The position numbers were made by a program, and so were the translations under genes. 64,000 bases of DNA. Origin: Hawksworthiomyces lignivorus. Taxonomy: Eukaryota; Ascomycota; Sordariomycetes; Ophiostomatales; Ophiostomataceae. A model generated the notes under the pieces. It saw only the letters and a program-made list of their open reading frames with translations, ran no database searches and was not told the origin of the DNA. Positions 46,425-58,230 of this stretch are shown piece by piece (the first letter of the stretch is position 1; each line of letters opens with the position of its first letter). The DNA is taken from the NCBI GenBank assembly GCA_002917075.1, contig NTMA01000011.1:186001-250000 (forward strand). The letters are read 5' to 3'.

Positions 46425-49400
46425 GACGTAGAATATTTGGGCGGATACGGAGGAACAGAGAGAACAAGTGCGCAGGGACTGGGGAAAAGCGCAAGAAGCT
46501 CGCTAGGAGAGGAGAGAAGAGGAGAAAGGTGATAGAGATGAAGCGAAGAGGAAGAGGAAGAGGAACGAAGGAAGAATTGAGTTTGAACTCTCTGTCAGTG
46601 AGTTTGTCGAGAGGACTGGGGTGTTGAAGGTGGAGAATGGCCAGAGCTCGCCTATTTTCTTATCGTCTGCTTCTTTTTTTTTTTTTTTTGCTGTATCTTA
46701 CGATAGACTCTCCCGCATTCAATATCCGGAGATACGCTGTGAGAATAGTATATTAAGAGACCCTCTTTTGAGCAATTGACAGCTTGGAGAGAGAGAGAGA
46801 GCAGGATAGAGAGAAGCAAAAATGCGCAAGAAGAAGAAAATAAAGAAAAAAGAAAAGAGGAGGGAAAAGAGGCAAATATGAGGGAGCAAGCAGAAGGACT
46901 GGTGAAAGGCGACCCGGAACCAGGAGCTAAAGAGGTGGGAGGAGAAAACCTGTCGACCAAGAAGGTTCTTTTTTGGTGTAAATGAGGAGACCGAGGAGAG
47001 GGTGGCGAGAAAAACTCTGGGACAGCAACGACCAAAAAAGACGATAGAACACAACAAAACAAATCGTTGCGTTGCTGCGATATGGTAATGTTGACAGTAT
47101 GTATATGTAATAATAGCGTGCCCCAGCCGGAGGATTACTGCGCTCGCCGCTGCATTTAGCTTAGCAGTTTGAGAGCAAGGGGAAAACGGACCGGGGGGTG
47201 AGCGAAGCTATCCAAGCTGGGCTAGGCGGCGTCTGCTCGTGCTAGGATGGTGCTAGGATGGGAGGGGTTTAGGAGGAATGCTGCTAAGGAGATCTGGCAG
47301 AATTGATGATGCGATTAGACCGACGCTTTGAGCGAAGGAGGACAAAAAGAGACGAAGGACGGACGGAATCGTGGGAGGCTACGGCAAGGATCATGCAATC
47401 GTGAGAGGGGGGCAGTTTATATTTCCCTCGCATACGAAGGACGACGAGAATTGTCGAAAGCAGCAAGAGCCGCTCTAAATAAAGATAGAAAAAAGAAACG
47501 AAAATGATCAGGAATGACGAGAGGAGAAGAGAACTAGGGGGAAGGACAGAGGAGCAGGGCTACACACAGCTCAGAGGCCCCCCCCCCCCCAAAAAAAAAA
47601 AGAAAAGAAAAGAGGAAAAAAAAGAAAGGTTGTTCCCCCAATTTACAGTACAGGACACACATACATCGCAAGGCATTGTGCATACATACATGTGCATGCT
47701 CGTTCCCTGCTCAGAGATACGACCACGGGCGTCAATCTCTATTAATTGCTTGTGCTTGGGTGGGGGCGAGACCTGCATCGTATTACCGGTTCTGGGTCTC
47801 GGCGTGCACGTCGCTGAGCGACATCGGTTTGCGGTTGGTCAATTGAAGAATGACGCAGGGCAGAAGCAGCACAGAGGCAGCACACAACTGAACGGTGAGA
47901 AGAGTGTGTCCCAGATCCATCATCGGAGAGCTCCTAATTACAACGTGCTTGCTCTGTACGCCTCACACTATCGTGCTTAAGCTTAATGCGCGTCGAAGAG
48001 GCAAAGTGCTGAGACCTACGGCTCTCGCAGTAATTACGAGTACTCTCTGTTCTGAGCTGTGTTACCTCGAACTTTGCTGCTTAATAACTCCCAAGACCGT
48101 TTACCGCATCTGGTACTTTTTGCATGATCTCACTATTAAAACAAAAAATTATTAATTAAGGAACAAAATCGTGGTGTAGCAGTACACACAGCGCATGCCC
48201 TGTACTGGGAGCGTAATCGTCAGTATCAAAGAGCAGCTACAAAGAGCTCGACTATGCAAGTACTCGCACGAGTTGGCATGAGTAGGCACCGTATAAGTTG
48301 GTGCGGTTACCTGGCGGAGCTTGATATGTGTGGTCCAACGATCTACAAAACAACATGGAGATAATCATTTGTAGAATGTCTTAGATGACATATGGCTTTC
48401 GTCGGTGGTGTTTTTTTTTTTTTTTTTTTTGCCTTACGTTTACCAAATGGATTTTTTTTACTTCACAAGTTGTCTCGCACGTTTCCTTTTTTCCTCTTTG
48501 CTCAGACTTGACGGTACCGGCGTCTGTCTTGTCTCTGTCTCAACAAACCAAACATTTTTTAAATTGTACTCGGCTTAATTTTCGTTTCTTTTGCCTCCCG
48601 ACCTATTGTCTGGACCTCTCACCAAGTTCGTATTCTTCTGCATGCTGCATGTTCCCCTTTCGGCTGAATTGCTAGAGTGTAAAATTTTTTTTGGGTAGCG
48701 GCGTATCCGATAAAGAACGTTGGGCTAGCAGAGGACTAGTTGGGAGCTTGGGCGGTTGAGTGCTGATTTTTGAGTGCTTTTTAGCGCTCTGCATCCTTTG
48801 AGCGTTGAATGTTGAGCGTTGGGCATGCCGCAATTCCACCTATCAGCCCGTACGCAAGCTCCATGAGCGGAAAACTGGGCCAGAGAGCCTGGACGAGGCT
48901 AGACGTTGCGTCATTCTGCAGTGGCAATCTCCATGCGTGGTGGCAAACCCCGTCAGTTGCCTGCAATGCATAATATCGTGCCGACCAAGAGAAGCAGCTA
49001 ACCCGCGCCAGTGAGAAGTGACAGTGTAATGTCGCTAGGGATAGGATCGGGTGCATGCGGGGTTGACAGCCTCGATAGCTTTTCTTAGATAAAAAAAAAA
49101 ACTTTCAATATATCGGCGAGAAAATCCGATATCTACGGTCAAAAATTCTTTCTCGCTTCTCGGCTCTGCGTATCTCTTTCTCTGGCAGCCGTGCTTCGCC
49201 TTTCATGATACGCACAAGGCTCGTCCTGTTGCTACTATTGGTGGGCGGTCCGTCGAATGTGCCTCACTTCCTTTGAAGGCGAGTAAAAAAAAAAAAAGAA
49301 AAACTGAAAGACTAAGTGAATAAAGAGACAGCGGAAAAGGAATATGTCTTAGCAAAAGGAAATGCATAGTGGCAAAGGCAAATGACATGGTAATTCCGCA

Positions 49401-50153
49401 AGAGTCAAAAAATAGACCGCTTGAGACAAAGAGGTGGGACCGCCAGCCGACTGGCATGCCCGGATGTCTTCCATGCCGGGGAGGTAGCGACATAGCTGTT
49501 GTCTCTTGGCCGGAAGCAGAGAATTTGTTGCCCCAAGCTGCCCCGGGATCTCGATCCGTCCCTCAGTTGCCGCTTTCGGGTAAGGTAGAACCCACTGCTT
49601 GGTTTGGCCACAGCTGGACAGCGGTTCTACCCGTTTGCTCCAGAGTGCGCGAGGCTCAAACGGCGTACGCACTCGGTGCCGTCCTTCCGGCTTCTCAGCT
49701 CCCTACAGAACGAAAGCGTGTCTGAGGTCCTGGGTAAAGCGCCACAGAGCTCCTGTGGCGGAGTGCCTTTGGATTCCAATCCAGCAGCCAGGTTGAGACT
49801 TTTCAAGTAACTACACTTTTGGGACAGTAGTTGCTGTGTCGATTGTTGTAAGGCAGTGCTTGAACAGCTTTGTTTCACCGCTCTTTCTTCTGGCTGGGTC
49901 ATGTCTTTGAAGCCACAGCGTTGCTTTGTGTTCGTTTTCCCTGAGCCACATCCTTTGCAGGCTTCAATGCAAAAAAATAATACCAAAGAAATTGGCGTAA
50001 TACGTATTTGCGGGCCTCATCGTCGAGAACGAGAAACAAAAGTCAGCAGAAAAGAGAACCACAAGAAAAGATGCTAGGCACTGCCCTATGCAGGGGTACG
50101 TTCAACAATCTGCTTTAGATCTCTATCTGGATCTTTGACGTCGTCGTAAGTAG
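46425..50153. other. 3.7-kb intergenic region
   Basis: It holds the glycogen synthase promoter side: purine-rich on the plus strand near 46500-46560, with a T run at 46673-46689. It also contains a C10/A11 block at 47580-47600, a T20 run (48411-48430) and a cluster of TTGAGYGYT-like repeats (48757-48822). A GC-richer island with several inverted repeats lies at 49440-49810 (separate entry). Overlapping frames at 49349-49986 are open on both strands without family features. Confidence 0.5.
49440..49810. other. GC-richer island with several inverted repeats
   Basis: Visible complementary arms: GGCATG/CATGCC (49453-49458 with 49472-49477), GGTAGAACC/GGTTCTACC (49584-49592 with 49623-49631, perfect 9 bp) and CGCCACAG/CTGTGGCG (49740-49747 with 49753-49760, perfect 8 bp with a 5-base loop). 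The island is more GC-rich than its flanks. Both strands carry overlapping open frames of 65-119 codons that contain no domain. A structured non-coding RNA is possible, but I could not match it to RNase P, SRP, U snRNA or telomerase RNA motifs. Confidence 0.35.
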
Positions 50154-51140
50154 ATGAGTATTAAAAAGAAGCTGATGGCCTTCTGTCCAACATGGACTCG
50201 TCAAATATTCATCAGCAAATCGACACATAGTTGGATCTTTGAAGACGAGATCTTGGCAAACGCAGCAAAACAAGCGCACCAGTCTCGCCTTTTTGCACTG
50301 AAGAATCACCTTCAGCAGGTCAGTTTAACCTCTTTTTCTTACTTCCTTGCCTCCTTGTTTTTTTAATCACTATAGAGAGGACGTCCACGAAGCGTTGGCT
50401 CGGATTTCTAGATGAACGCAGACGCCAACGGCAATCATGGCTTCGGTGGTTTTGGCAACCACAACATCCTATTTCAGAATCAGCAGGCCAGCGTAGGAGG
50501 ATTCGGCGGCGGCGGCGGCGGCAGGCGCCACTTCAAGCAGCACGGCCGCCATAACGGCGTCTTCGACAGTGAGCAGCCGGGATACCACGGCAACGGCAGC
50601 GGCGCCGTATGCAAACCGGGGACGCTGGAGGCGCGGCCGTTCTCGTCGGCCACACCGATGCAGCTAGGCCACGGCCAGGCGGCGCAGGCGCAGTACGACT
50701 TCCTGCGGGCCACATACGCCAAGCTCTGCCCGGAGATTGACGGCGACTCCTTCTACTGGCACTATCTCAGCCGCGTTGGCGACGGCAGCAATGAGCTCCA
50801 CCCAGTCTTCCGCACGCACGCGCTCGCTATGCTGCTGACCCTCGGCAGCGCCGAGCACATCTGCGCCGAGGTCTTCCACTTCATCTCGGGCGTGCTGCAG
50901 TGCAAGCACGGCGACGGCTTCATGCGCGATGACCTGGTCATGTGCGACTGCGACGGGCGGGTGCCTGTGTGCTTTATGCGCGCTTACTTGCACGAGCTGC
51001 AGCGGGCGACCAGGTGGGAGCGTCGGGCGCGGGCGGCGGAGAAGAAGCTGCGCGGCGGCCAGAGCGCGGAGACCGCTGGGCGGCCGTCTAGAAATCTCAA
51101 CACGCGAAGAGCTGACATGATGGACGATTTCCTGTGCTGA
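50154..51140 (+). CDS. Unknown protein; main exon 50412-51140, 5' exon uncertain
   Basis: The frame 50412-51140 starts with ATG and encodes 242 residues with strong G/C third positions, so it is very likely coding. It has a Gly/Asn/His-rich N-terminus (residues 1-60) and a Cys/His-containing domain-like part (about 95-210: QYDFLRATYAKLCPEIDGDSF, HICAEVFHFISGVLQCKHG, DDLVMCDCDGRVPVCFMRAY). A helical Arg/Glu tail ends MMDDFLC. I do not recognise a family. Upstream, an ATG frame from 50154 runs 55 codons to a donor-like GTCAGT. Splicing to the AG at 50410-50411 would fuse it in frame to the 242-residue part (297 residues). Splicing to the earlier ATAG would instead end at a TAG abutting the ATG, making the first part a leader peptide. 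The start at 50412 is the safe minimum; the 5' part is speculative. Confidence 0.6.
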
Positions 51141-52566
51141 GCCGGCGACCTCTTATCCAATATAAAGGTAAGTTTCTGAGACGCACCATAGTTTCAGTGG
51201 GTTTCGGTAAGTACTGTCTTCTTGATTCCTCTTGCAAAGAACGGTTGTCATAATACCCTAGCTCTCCGTTCGTAAGAAGAGGGCATCTTTTAGAACCGTG
51301 CACGGCGTTTGGGAGTCCACCTGCATTTCATTCTTGAATAGTAATAATATTTTCTCTTTGTTACCGTCGACTTCAAGCACAGCGGATGCAAGCTGCACCG
51401 GGCTTTGTAATAATACGTGCCAGAACGGTATTGACGCCCATGAAATACAGCCTTAGCACGCCTATAGAATAGCTGATCAAATCATCAAGGAGAGTTAGCT
51501 GGCTACTCCAGGTTTGGGCTGTATTGACTGCTGTACAACTTGAAAAGCATATAAGCTGCGTTGCCATGGCAAAAGCAATAGATAGATGGAAGTCCCTTTG
51601 AAAATAAAATATGCTTTCTCTTAGTTAGAAGGCAGCTTTGGAGAGAGCCTAGCATCTCCCATATGTATAAATATTTGCAACACTTGTAAGAAGAAGAAAA
51701 AGGGTAGTTAGAAGGTGCACTGCCATCTTGGCGAGATGAAACATATCTGATCTTGTCTCTTTGTGTCTCGCTGCAGCGCGTTCCTGAGAACGACGACTAG
51801 ACGCGAGAGTGAATGGAGGCACAAAGAAGACGCGGCATAAGTAGGCAAGCAGGCAAGTATATAATTACAGAAAGAGCAATGGAGAGAAACGTCAGCAAAG
51901 ATAGACTAACAGGAGACAAGAAGGAAGGGAGTGAATTGAGAAGTAAACTACCTAGTAGAGGAACAACATCATGTCATGTTACACATCGCCCTTTCCACTG
52001 CATCTCACTGTGGGTTGTATTATTATTATTATGCTTTCGTATTACCACCCTTTTCGGAAGCTGCGTCGCACGCAAAGCCGATTCGATTCAGCGCCCCTTT
52101 GCTTAAGCTTTTGTGTCTTGCATGCATTAGCATGGGGCATATTAGGTATTAGGTGGCTTCAGAGGACGGCAGCCGTATGGAGGAATACGACGCCCTTTGT
52201 CTGCGTCGCAGTAGCTAAGCTACATTGCATCTTTCTAGCGCCACTGGGGACGCTCCCAGCGTGTCCAAGAGCCCCAACGGTAAATGAACTCGCTGCGCCA
52301 GTAGCGCCTAGCGCAGCCAGTTCCAGCACCCCCAACACCTCCTGTTACAGGGAGCGGGGCCCCTGCTCTTACCGAAGCAAAGGGCCGAAGTGTGGGCACT
52401 GGGCAGCAAGTACGGAGTAGTAATAATAATAATAGTGAGATATTAGTAGCGTAATAAAAGAGAAACGGGCATTTAATAAAAAAAAAAAAAAAAGAGGGAG
52501 CGGCGACCTGACCTCCACGCTAGTGCCAAAATCGCCCTGCTGCTGCCAATTTTGTGCCGCCTGCCC
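51141..52566. other. Spacer before the CTK1-type kinase gene
   Basis: About 1.4 kb. It contains TTA/AAT trinucleotide runs (around 52019-52035 and 52419-52437), a TACGGAGTA element at 52411-52419 next to the second run, and an A run (about 52480-52495). The 149-codon frame at 51971-52420 lacks coding-like features. Confidence 0.5.
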
Positions 52567-55500
52567 ATGGCGACTCTGCCTTTCCACCATCGCCATCGAG
52601 ATGTGGACATCACAGCAGACAGCCGCAACCACGGCCACGCACCACCACTCCCAATACACATCCGTCCTGGCGAAGATGCTCATCAAGGCATGACGTCGAA
52701 CGGACCAGCATTATCGCCGCCCCGTGCTGTTGTTGCCCATCGGTTACGCGAGGGCGACGGAGACGCAGAACAGCGATACCAGGCAGACCAGAGAGGCCCG
52801 CGAGACAGGACCGACCACAGAGACCGCAAAGAACACAGAGAGTGGAGGCGACCCGGGGAGCGCCAGAGAGGCGGCAGCCGCGACAGGAACAGGCGAGAGA
52901 GCCGGGACGGCGGCGAGAGGGAGAGCAGGGGCAGCAGAGACGTCCGGGACGGCAGAGAGGCCAGAGACGGCCGCGAGGGCCGCGAAGGTCGAGAAGCCAG
53001 AGACGGCAAGGAGCAGAGCCGCAAGCAGAGAAAACTCAGCGGCGCCCAGCAGAGCCGTCGCCGTCGGTCGCGTGACCGCAGCCGGAGCCAAGACCGTCGC
53101 GGTGGTGGCCCCCCATCGTCGCGTCCAGGCAGAGGCCCTCGCTACAGTGGAGACGCGCATCGAGGAGACCCATTAGAAACAGCGGCGCCAGCGTCAGAAT
53201 TTGCAGACAGAGGGCGGCGGCGCGACTCGCACCGAGAGTACGACTTTCATCCAGAAGGAAACGCGGCGCCCGACCCAGCGTCGTCAGCCGACGGGCCTGC
53301 GGATCGACGAAGAGGCGACCTGTCCGACGCTGGTCCCCCAAATCGCGTCCCCCCTTTGTCTCCATCCCGCCCTCATCTGCAGACTTCCGCATCCTCGCTG
53401 TCTGCGAAGCGGCCGCGGAGCCCGAGTGCCTCATTTGGCAGCACAGCCGACGCTGGCCCCGGCAGCGGCGGACTCGCTGGCAGCTCGCAGGCCAAGCGCT
53501 CCAGGCGAGACAGCAGCCCGTATCGCCAAGACCAGCGGCAGCAGCAGCAGCAGCAGCCATACGCGCAGAGCAGCCGTCCACGATCCCGCTCCCCCCATCA
53601 TTTTCATTCTCATCCTTCTGGCCCGCGAAGATTCTCCTCGCGCTCCCCTCCACCACCGCCCCTGTCCCGCCGCGAACGCAGACCCAAAAACAAGAACAAG
53701 CCGCGCAACTCCATCGGCGGCGGCGGTGCTGCATCCCGCCGCCCTCCTCCTCCTCCGCCGCTAGGGTCGTCTCGACGAGGCCGATCACGCTCTCCTTGGT
53801 CAGACGCGGGCGGCCCTCCACCGTCATTTCACAACGACAGCAGCAACCCCAACCACTACCCCTTAGGCGACTCCTCACGTGGACGGCCGCGCAGCCGCTC
53901 TCCTCGACACCCGCCACCGCCGCCGCCGGACCCTTCTTACTCGCACAGCTATCCGCCACCGCATTCTCCTTCGGACACGACATCTCGCAGAGGCCGCACA
54001 CCAGAGACCGCCGAACCTGCGAGACGCCGCTCTCCCTACGACAGCGATCCGCGCCGCCGGTCGTCCTTCGCCTCAGCACGGTCCATCTCGCCGCGAGACC
54101 GTCAGGCGTCGTACGCACGGCAGAGCAAGAAATCGGATAAGAATCGTAACAGGTCTCCAGAGTCTGTCGCTTCTGACCTCGTGTCCGGTGTCAACTCGAT
54201 CGACATCGATATGGCAGCCAGAGGCGGCGGTTACCGCGGCAGCGGCTACGGCCCTTACTCTGCAAAAGGCCAGCATTCTCAGCAGCAGCCGTACCACCAA
54301 TCCTCGCATCAGCAACACGAATCAAGAAGATACCAGTCTCAGTCACAACATCCTCCCCACTCGTCTGGCCATGGAACGCCAAACGCATCGTTTCATGGCT
54401 CGCCGCCACCCCAGTCCCCGTATGGTGGCAGTCAGGGATGGGCACCTAGCCAGCAGCAATATTCTCCTCAAGGGTAAGCCGAAGAATCCATCCATATGCT
54501 TTTTATTTTCATCTACAGATTTTGCACACTTTGCCTCTCGTTGCATTAATGCCTCTAACTCTACGCCCAGACAATTTCCTTCACAGTACCCGCCAGGGAA
54601 CTATCCTTCCAACGGAACACCACAGGGGCTGTCTCCTTATCATCATCAAAGCCACTCACCGTCTTACGGACCGCCAACAGGCCCAAGTTCACAGTACCAC
54701 CAGTATCCTCCGTCAGGGCCGTCTCGCGGCAATGTGCGGGCGAACCAGTTTGGCTCAGGCAGAGGCGGGCACAGAAACAGTGCCGGGAACGGGAGTGGGG
54801 GCAACTACAACAACGGCCAATGGAATGCCGTCCAGGGCATGGAAGGCGACTATCACCACACCAGCCCCATGGCAGCATCGCCTCATCCTGGCAATCACAA
54901 CCACCGCCATCCTGCCCAGTATGAGGGCGACGATGTCCCTATGCTCGAGAGCGACGATGGCGCCTTCCAGCAGCAGCCACCACCAGAACAACAGCCGCAA
55001 TACGCACAATACCAGCCTATGCCTGGCAGCGAACACCAGCTAGCAGATGATGATGCAGCTAGCCGATCTGATGGGGACCAGAGGAACCCCTCGCAACCAG
55101 CTGCCGACACTCAGATGCCTCCGCCGAATCGACAGCCGCCGACCGGGCCGCAATCTAAGTTTAGCTTTGCCTTCAAGGCGGCTTCGAAGCCAGCTGTGAC
55201 CGCGCCGAAAGCCGAAATTGCACAGAAATTCAATGCTGCCCCATCGCGCCCACAGCCGCCGCCACCATCACAGCAGCCGCCGCCTCAGCAGAACCAGCAC
55301 CAGCAGGCGCTACAAAACGACCGAAACCGGAGGGACCTTCCGCGCAACGTGCCGACCGAGCCGGCGTCTTCACGTGTCCGGTCTGAACAACAGCACCAGC
55401 GCCCGAGGATGGAGCAGCAGCAGCAGCACCAACAACATCAACGACAACAACAGCAAGGCGGCGGCGGCGGTGGCGGCCCTCGATACCGCACGATAAAGAA

Positions 55501-57416
55501 GATCATCCGACGCCCGAAGCCGCGGCCTGTGCTGCCCGACGATTTCGCCGCGTCTGACTCGGTCTACTACCGGAAGCCGGGTAATGAGTCGGTGGTCGGG
55601 TCGGGCACATACGGCAAGGTGTTCAAGGCTGTGCACGTCTATACCAAGAAGCTGGTCGCCCTCAAGCGAATCCGCATGGAGGGCGAGCGCGAGGGCCTGC
55701 CGGTGACGGCAATCCGCGAGATCAAGCTGCTGCAGAGCCTGCGGCACACCAACGTCGTGGTGCTGCAGGAGGTGATGGTCGAGAAGAACGATTGCTTCAT
55801 GGTCTTCGAATACCTGTCGCACGACCTGACGGGCCTGCTCAACCATCCGACATTCACGCTGAACGCAGCCCAGCGCAAGCACCTGGGACAGCAGCTCTTC
55901 CAGGGGCTCGACTACCTACATCGCCGCGGCGTGCTGCACCGCGACATCAAGGCGGCCAACATTCTGGTGAGCAGCGACGGCGTGCTCAAGCTGGCCGATT
56001 TTGGTCTCGCCCGCTTCTTCGCCAAGCGCCATCAGCTCGATTACACAAACCGGGTCATCACCATCTGGTACCGCCCGCCTGAGTTGCTGCTCGGCGAGAC
56101 CCAGTACGGCCCTGCCGTCGACATCTGGAGTGCCGCCTGCGTCCTCGTCGAGATCTTCACCCGCCACGCCATCTTCCCCGGCGACGGCGGCGAGCTCAGC
56201 CAGCTCGACAAGATCTACGGCGTCCTCGGCACCCCGACAAAGACCGACTGGCCGGGCCTGGTGGACATGCCTTGGTTCGAGCTTATGCGCCCCAACTTCC
56301 GCCGCACCAGCATCTTCGCCGACCGCTACCGCGACCGCCTCACCCCCGCCGCCTTTGACCTGCTCGCCGCCATGTTCCGCTACGACCCGGCCCGCCGCCC
56401 CACCGCCGCCGAGGTGCTGGAGCACGAGTACTTTGTCCAGGAAGAGCCAGCTCCGCGCCAGGCAATCGAGTTAGTTGATGTCAACCCTCTGTATTGGTAT
56501 TTTAGCTTTTCTATATGTGCTGACTCCTTTGTTTTTAACAAATAGGCTCGCCAACATCGACGGCGAATGGCACGAGTTCGAGTCCAAGGCGCTCCGCCGC
56601 GAGAACGAGCGCCGCGAGAAGGAGGCTAAGCGCGCTGCAGCTGCAGCCGCAGCCGCCGCCGCCGTCCACGCGTCAGCAGGAGGAGCGGCAGCAATAGTGG
56701 CAGCAAAGACGAGCAACAGCGACCGCGTAGGCGGCAGCAGCAACGAAGACCGCAGCCGCGATAAGAAGAAGCGGCCGCCACCGCCGGCTGCCGGGCCACA
56801 CGAAGACGAAGAGGAGGCGCGCGATGGCCGCCGTCGTGATGCTAAGCGCCCTTATCTCGGCGACAAGTCTGCGGAAGTGAGCGAGAGGGCGAGGAAGCAG
56901 AAGGTGGAGGAGGCCCAGCCCAAAGACAAGGCAGAAGGCATGTCGCCCGAGAAGGCGAGAACAGACAGTAGCGCTCCTCACACTGCGCTCGGCGGGGCCG
57001 GCGAGCCTGCCACGCACCCCACCGCCTCTGCCTCTGCCACGCTTGATGATAGCTTGGGCGCGTCCGGAAGCGACACCGCCGTCGCGGCGTCACAGGAGAA
57101 CCTGGAGCCTGCCGGGCGCTCATCTCCAAAATCGGCAACGAGAGATGATAGAGGTGGAGCCGAGGACGGGGCGCAATCTGACACGGAACGCGGCAAAGGA
57201 CAAGAGCGTCCACTAAACCGGGACCAGGAGCCGCCGCCGCAGGAAGAGAAACACCAGGAACAGCAGCATGAAGCCGCCGATCCTATGGTGGAGCAGCGCC
57301 AGCAGCAGCAGTCCACCGTGGTACTCAAGCATGGTGAAGGAGAGGAGGCAGGCGATGACCACGCGGACTCTCCTTTGGAGGAGCCGACGATCACTATGGG
57401 CACACCCCTATTGTGA
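52567..57416 (+). CDS. CTK1: CTD kinase catalytic subunit, CTK1/CDK12 type
   Basis: Three exons, 52567-54473, 54571-56469 and 56546-57416, with phase-2 introns (donors GTAAGC and GTTAGT, branches CTAAC and CTGAC), give 1558 residues. The first 950 residues are disordered. They comprise an Arg/Glu/Asp/Gly and RS-rich part (about 60-200), Pro/Ser/Arg-rich parts with many SP pairs, and Gln/Pro/His-rich segments (about 640-940). The kinase domain at about 970-1270 has GSGTYGKVF, catalytic-lysine VALKRIRME (about Lys1001), PVTAIREIKLLQSL, HRDIKAAN (Asp1094), DFGLA (Asp1112) and T-loop YTNRVITIWYRPPELLLG. It ends with a long Ala/Lys/Glu-rich tail. These blocks are of the Ctk1/CDK12 subgroup, which phosphorylates Ser2 of the RNA polymerase II CTD in elongation, with a cyclin K-like partner. 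The arms are longer than in yeast Ctk1. An ATG at 52690 is an alternative start. Confidence 0.95.
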
Positions 57417-58230
57417 ACAAGGCTGAGGGGAGAGGAGGGAATTCAGGGGAAGAGAATAAAATGGAACAAGATGTGACAAGCAGCCTAGCCTACCGCACAT
57501 TTGGCTCGGAGAGTCTGGCGCGTATATCTTTTTCTTTTCTTTTTTTTGGATATAGGGGGACGAGGAACATAGAAGGAAGCATAGAACCGGAACTGCCACG
57601 AGAATTATGTTATCTAGCATTGTTAGGCTTTGCAAGTATCCAATAGGTGCATACAAACAAAACCAAGACAAGATGATATAAAATTTGTGTTCAGTTGATT
57701 CTGGCTATCGCTCGGAGCCAGTTTAACGCATCTACAGGTACAGAGCAAAACAAAGGGAGCATAATATGCTGTCTATTCAATCAATCGAGGCCCATTCTCA
57801 TGCCCCTTTTTATGGTTTATTTAATTTGAATCCCCAAATCCAAGAAGCTATCCTCAAACTTTTACATGATTGATCCAAAATCCCTTGACCCGGAATGTTT
57901 ATGTTCCGTTTATTGTATAAAAGATATTTTTGTGCAACTTATGAATTGATCGATTTGTCCTCCCACCCGATTTTTGTTGTGCCTCTCTCGTCGCTGTTTT
58001 TTGGAGGATCCTTTGGATGTAGTCATGGGAAACATAAATTCGTGACCAAATAGCCAGAAGTCATAAATCGTAAAACAAGAAAAGAAGTAAAGAGGAATAT
58101 GGATGACACTAAATGAAAACAAGACGAAAAAAAAAATAACGAAAAAAACTGAAGGGGATATAGTACAAATTGAAAAGAAGTGGGAAAAAGACAACAAAAA
58201 AAGAAAAGAAAAAAAAGGCTCTGAAATCTT
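57417..58230. other. Convergent 3' flanks
   Basis: About 0.8 kb between the ends of the CTK1-type gene and the next minus-strand gene. It is AT-rich with A runs near 58125-58220. No frame worth calling; probably both polyadenylation regions. Confidence 0.5.

Noticed and set aside
49141..49175. Sequence resembling the 5' end of U2 snRNA (CGCTTCTCGGC)
   Set aside because: The conserved branch-site recognition region and Sm site of U2 do not follow.
51971..52420. 149-codon plus frame before the kinase gene
   Set aside because: ATG present, but composition is random-like, with a trinucleotide run at its end and no motif; could be revisited with RNA data.
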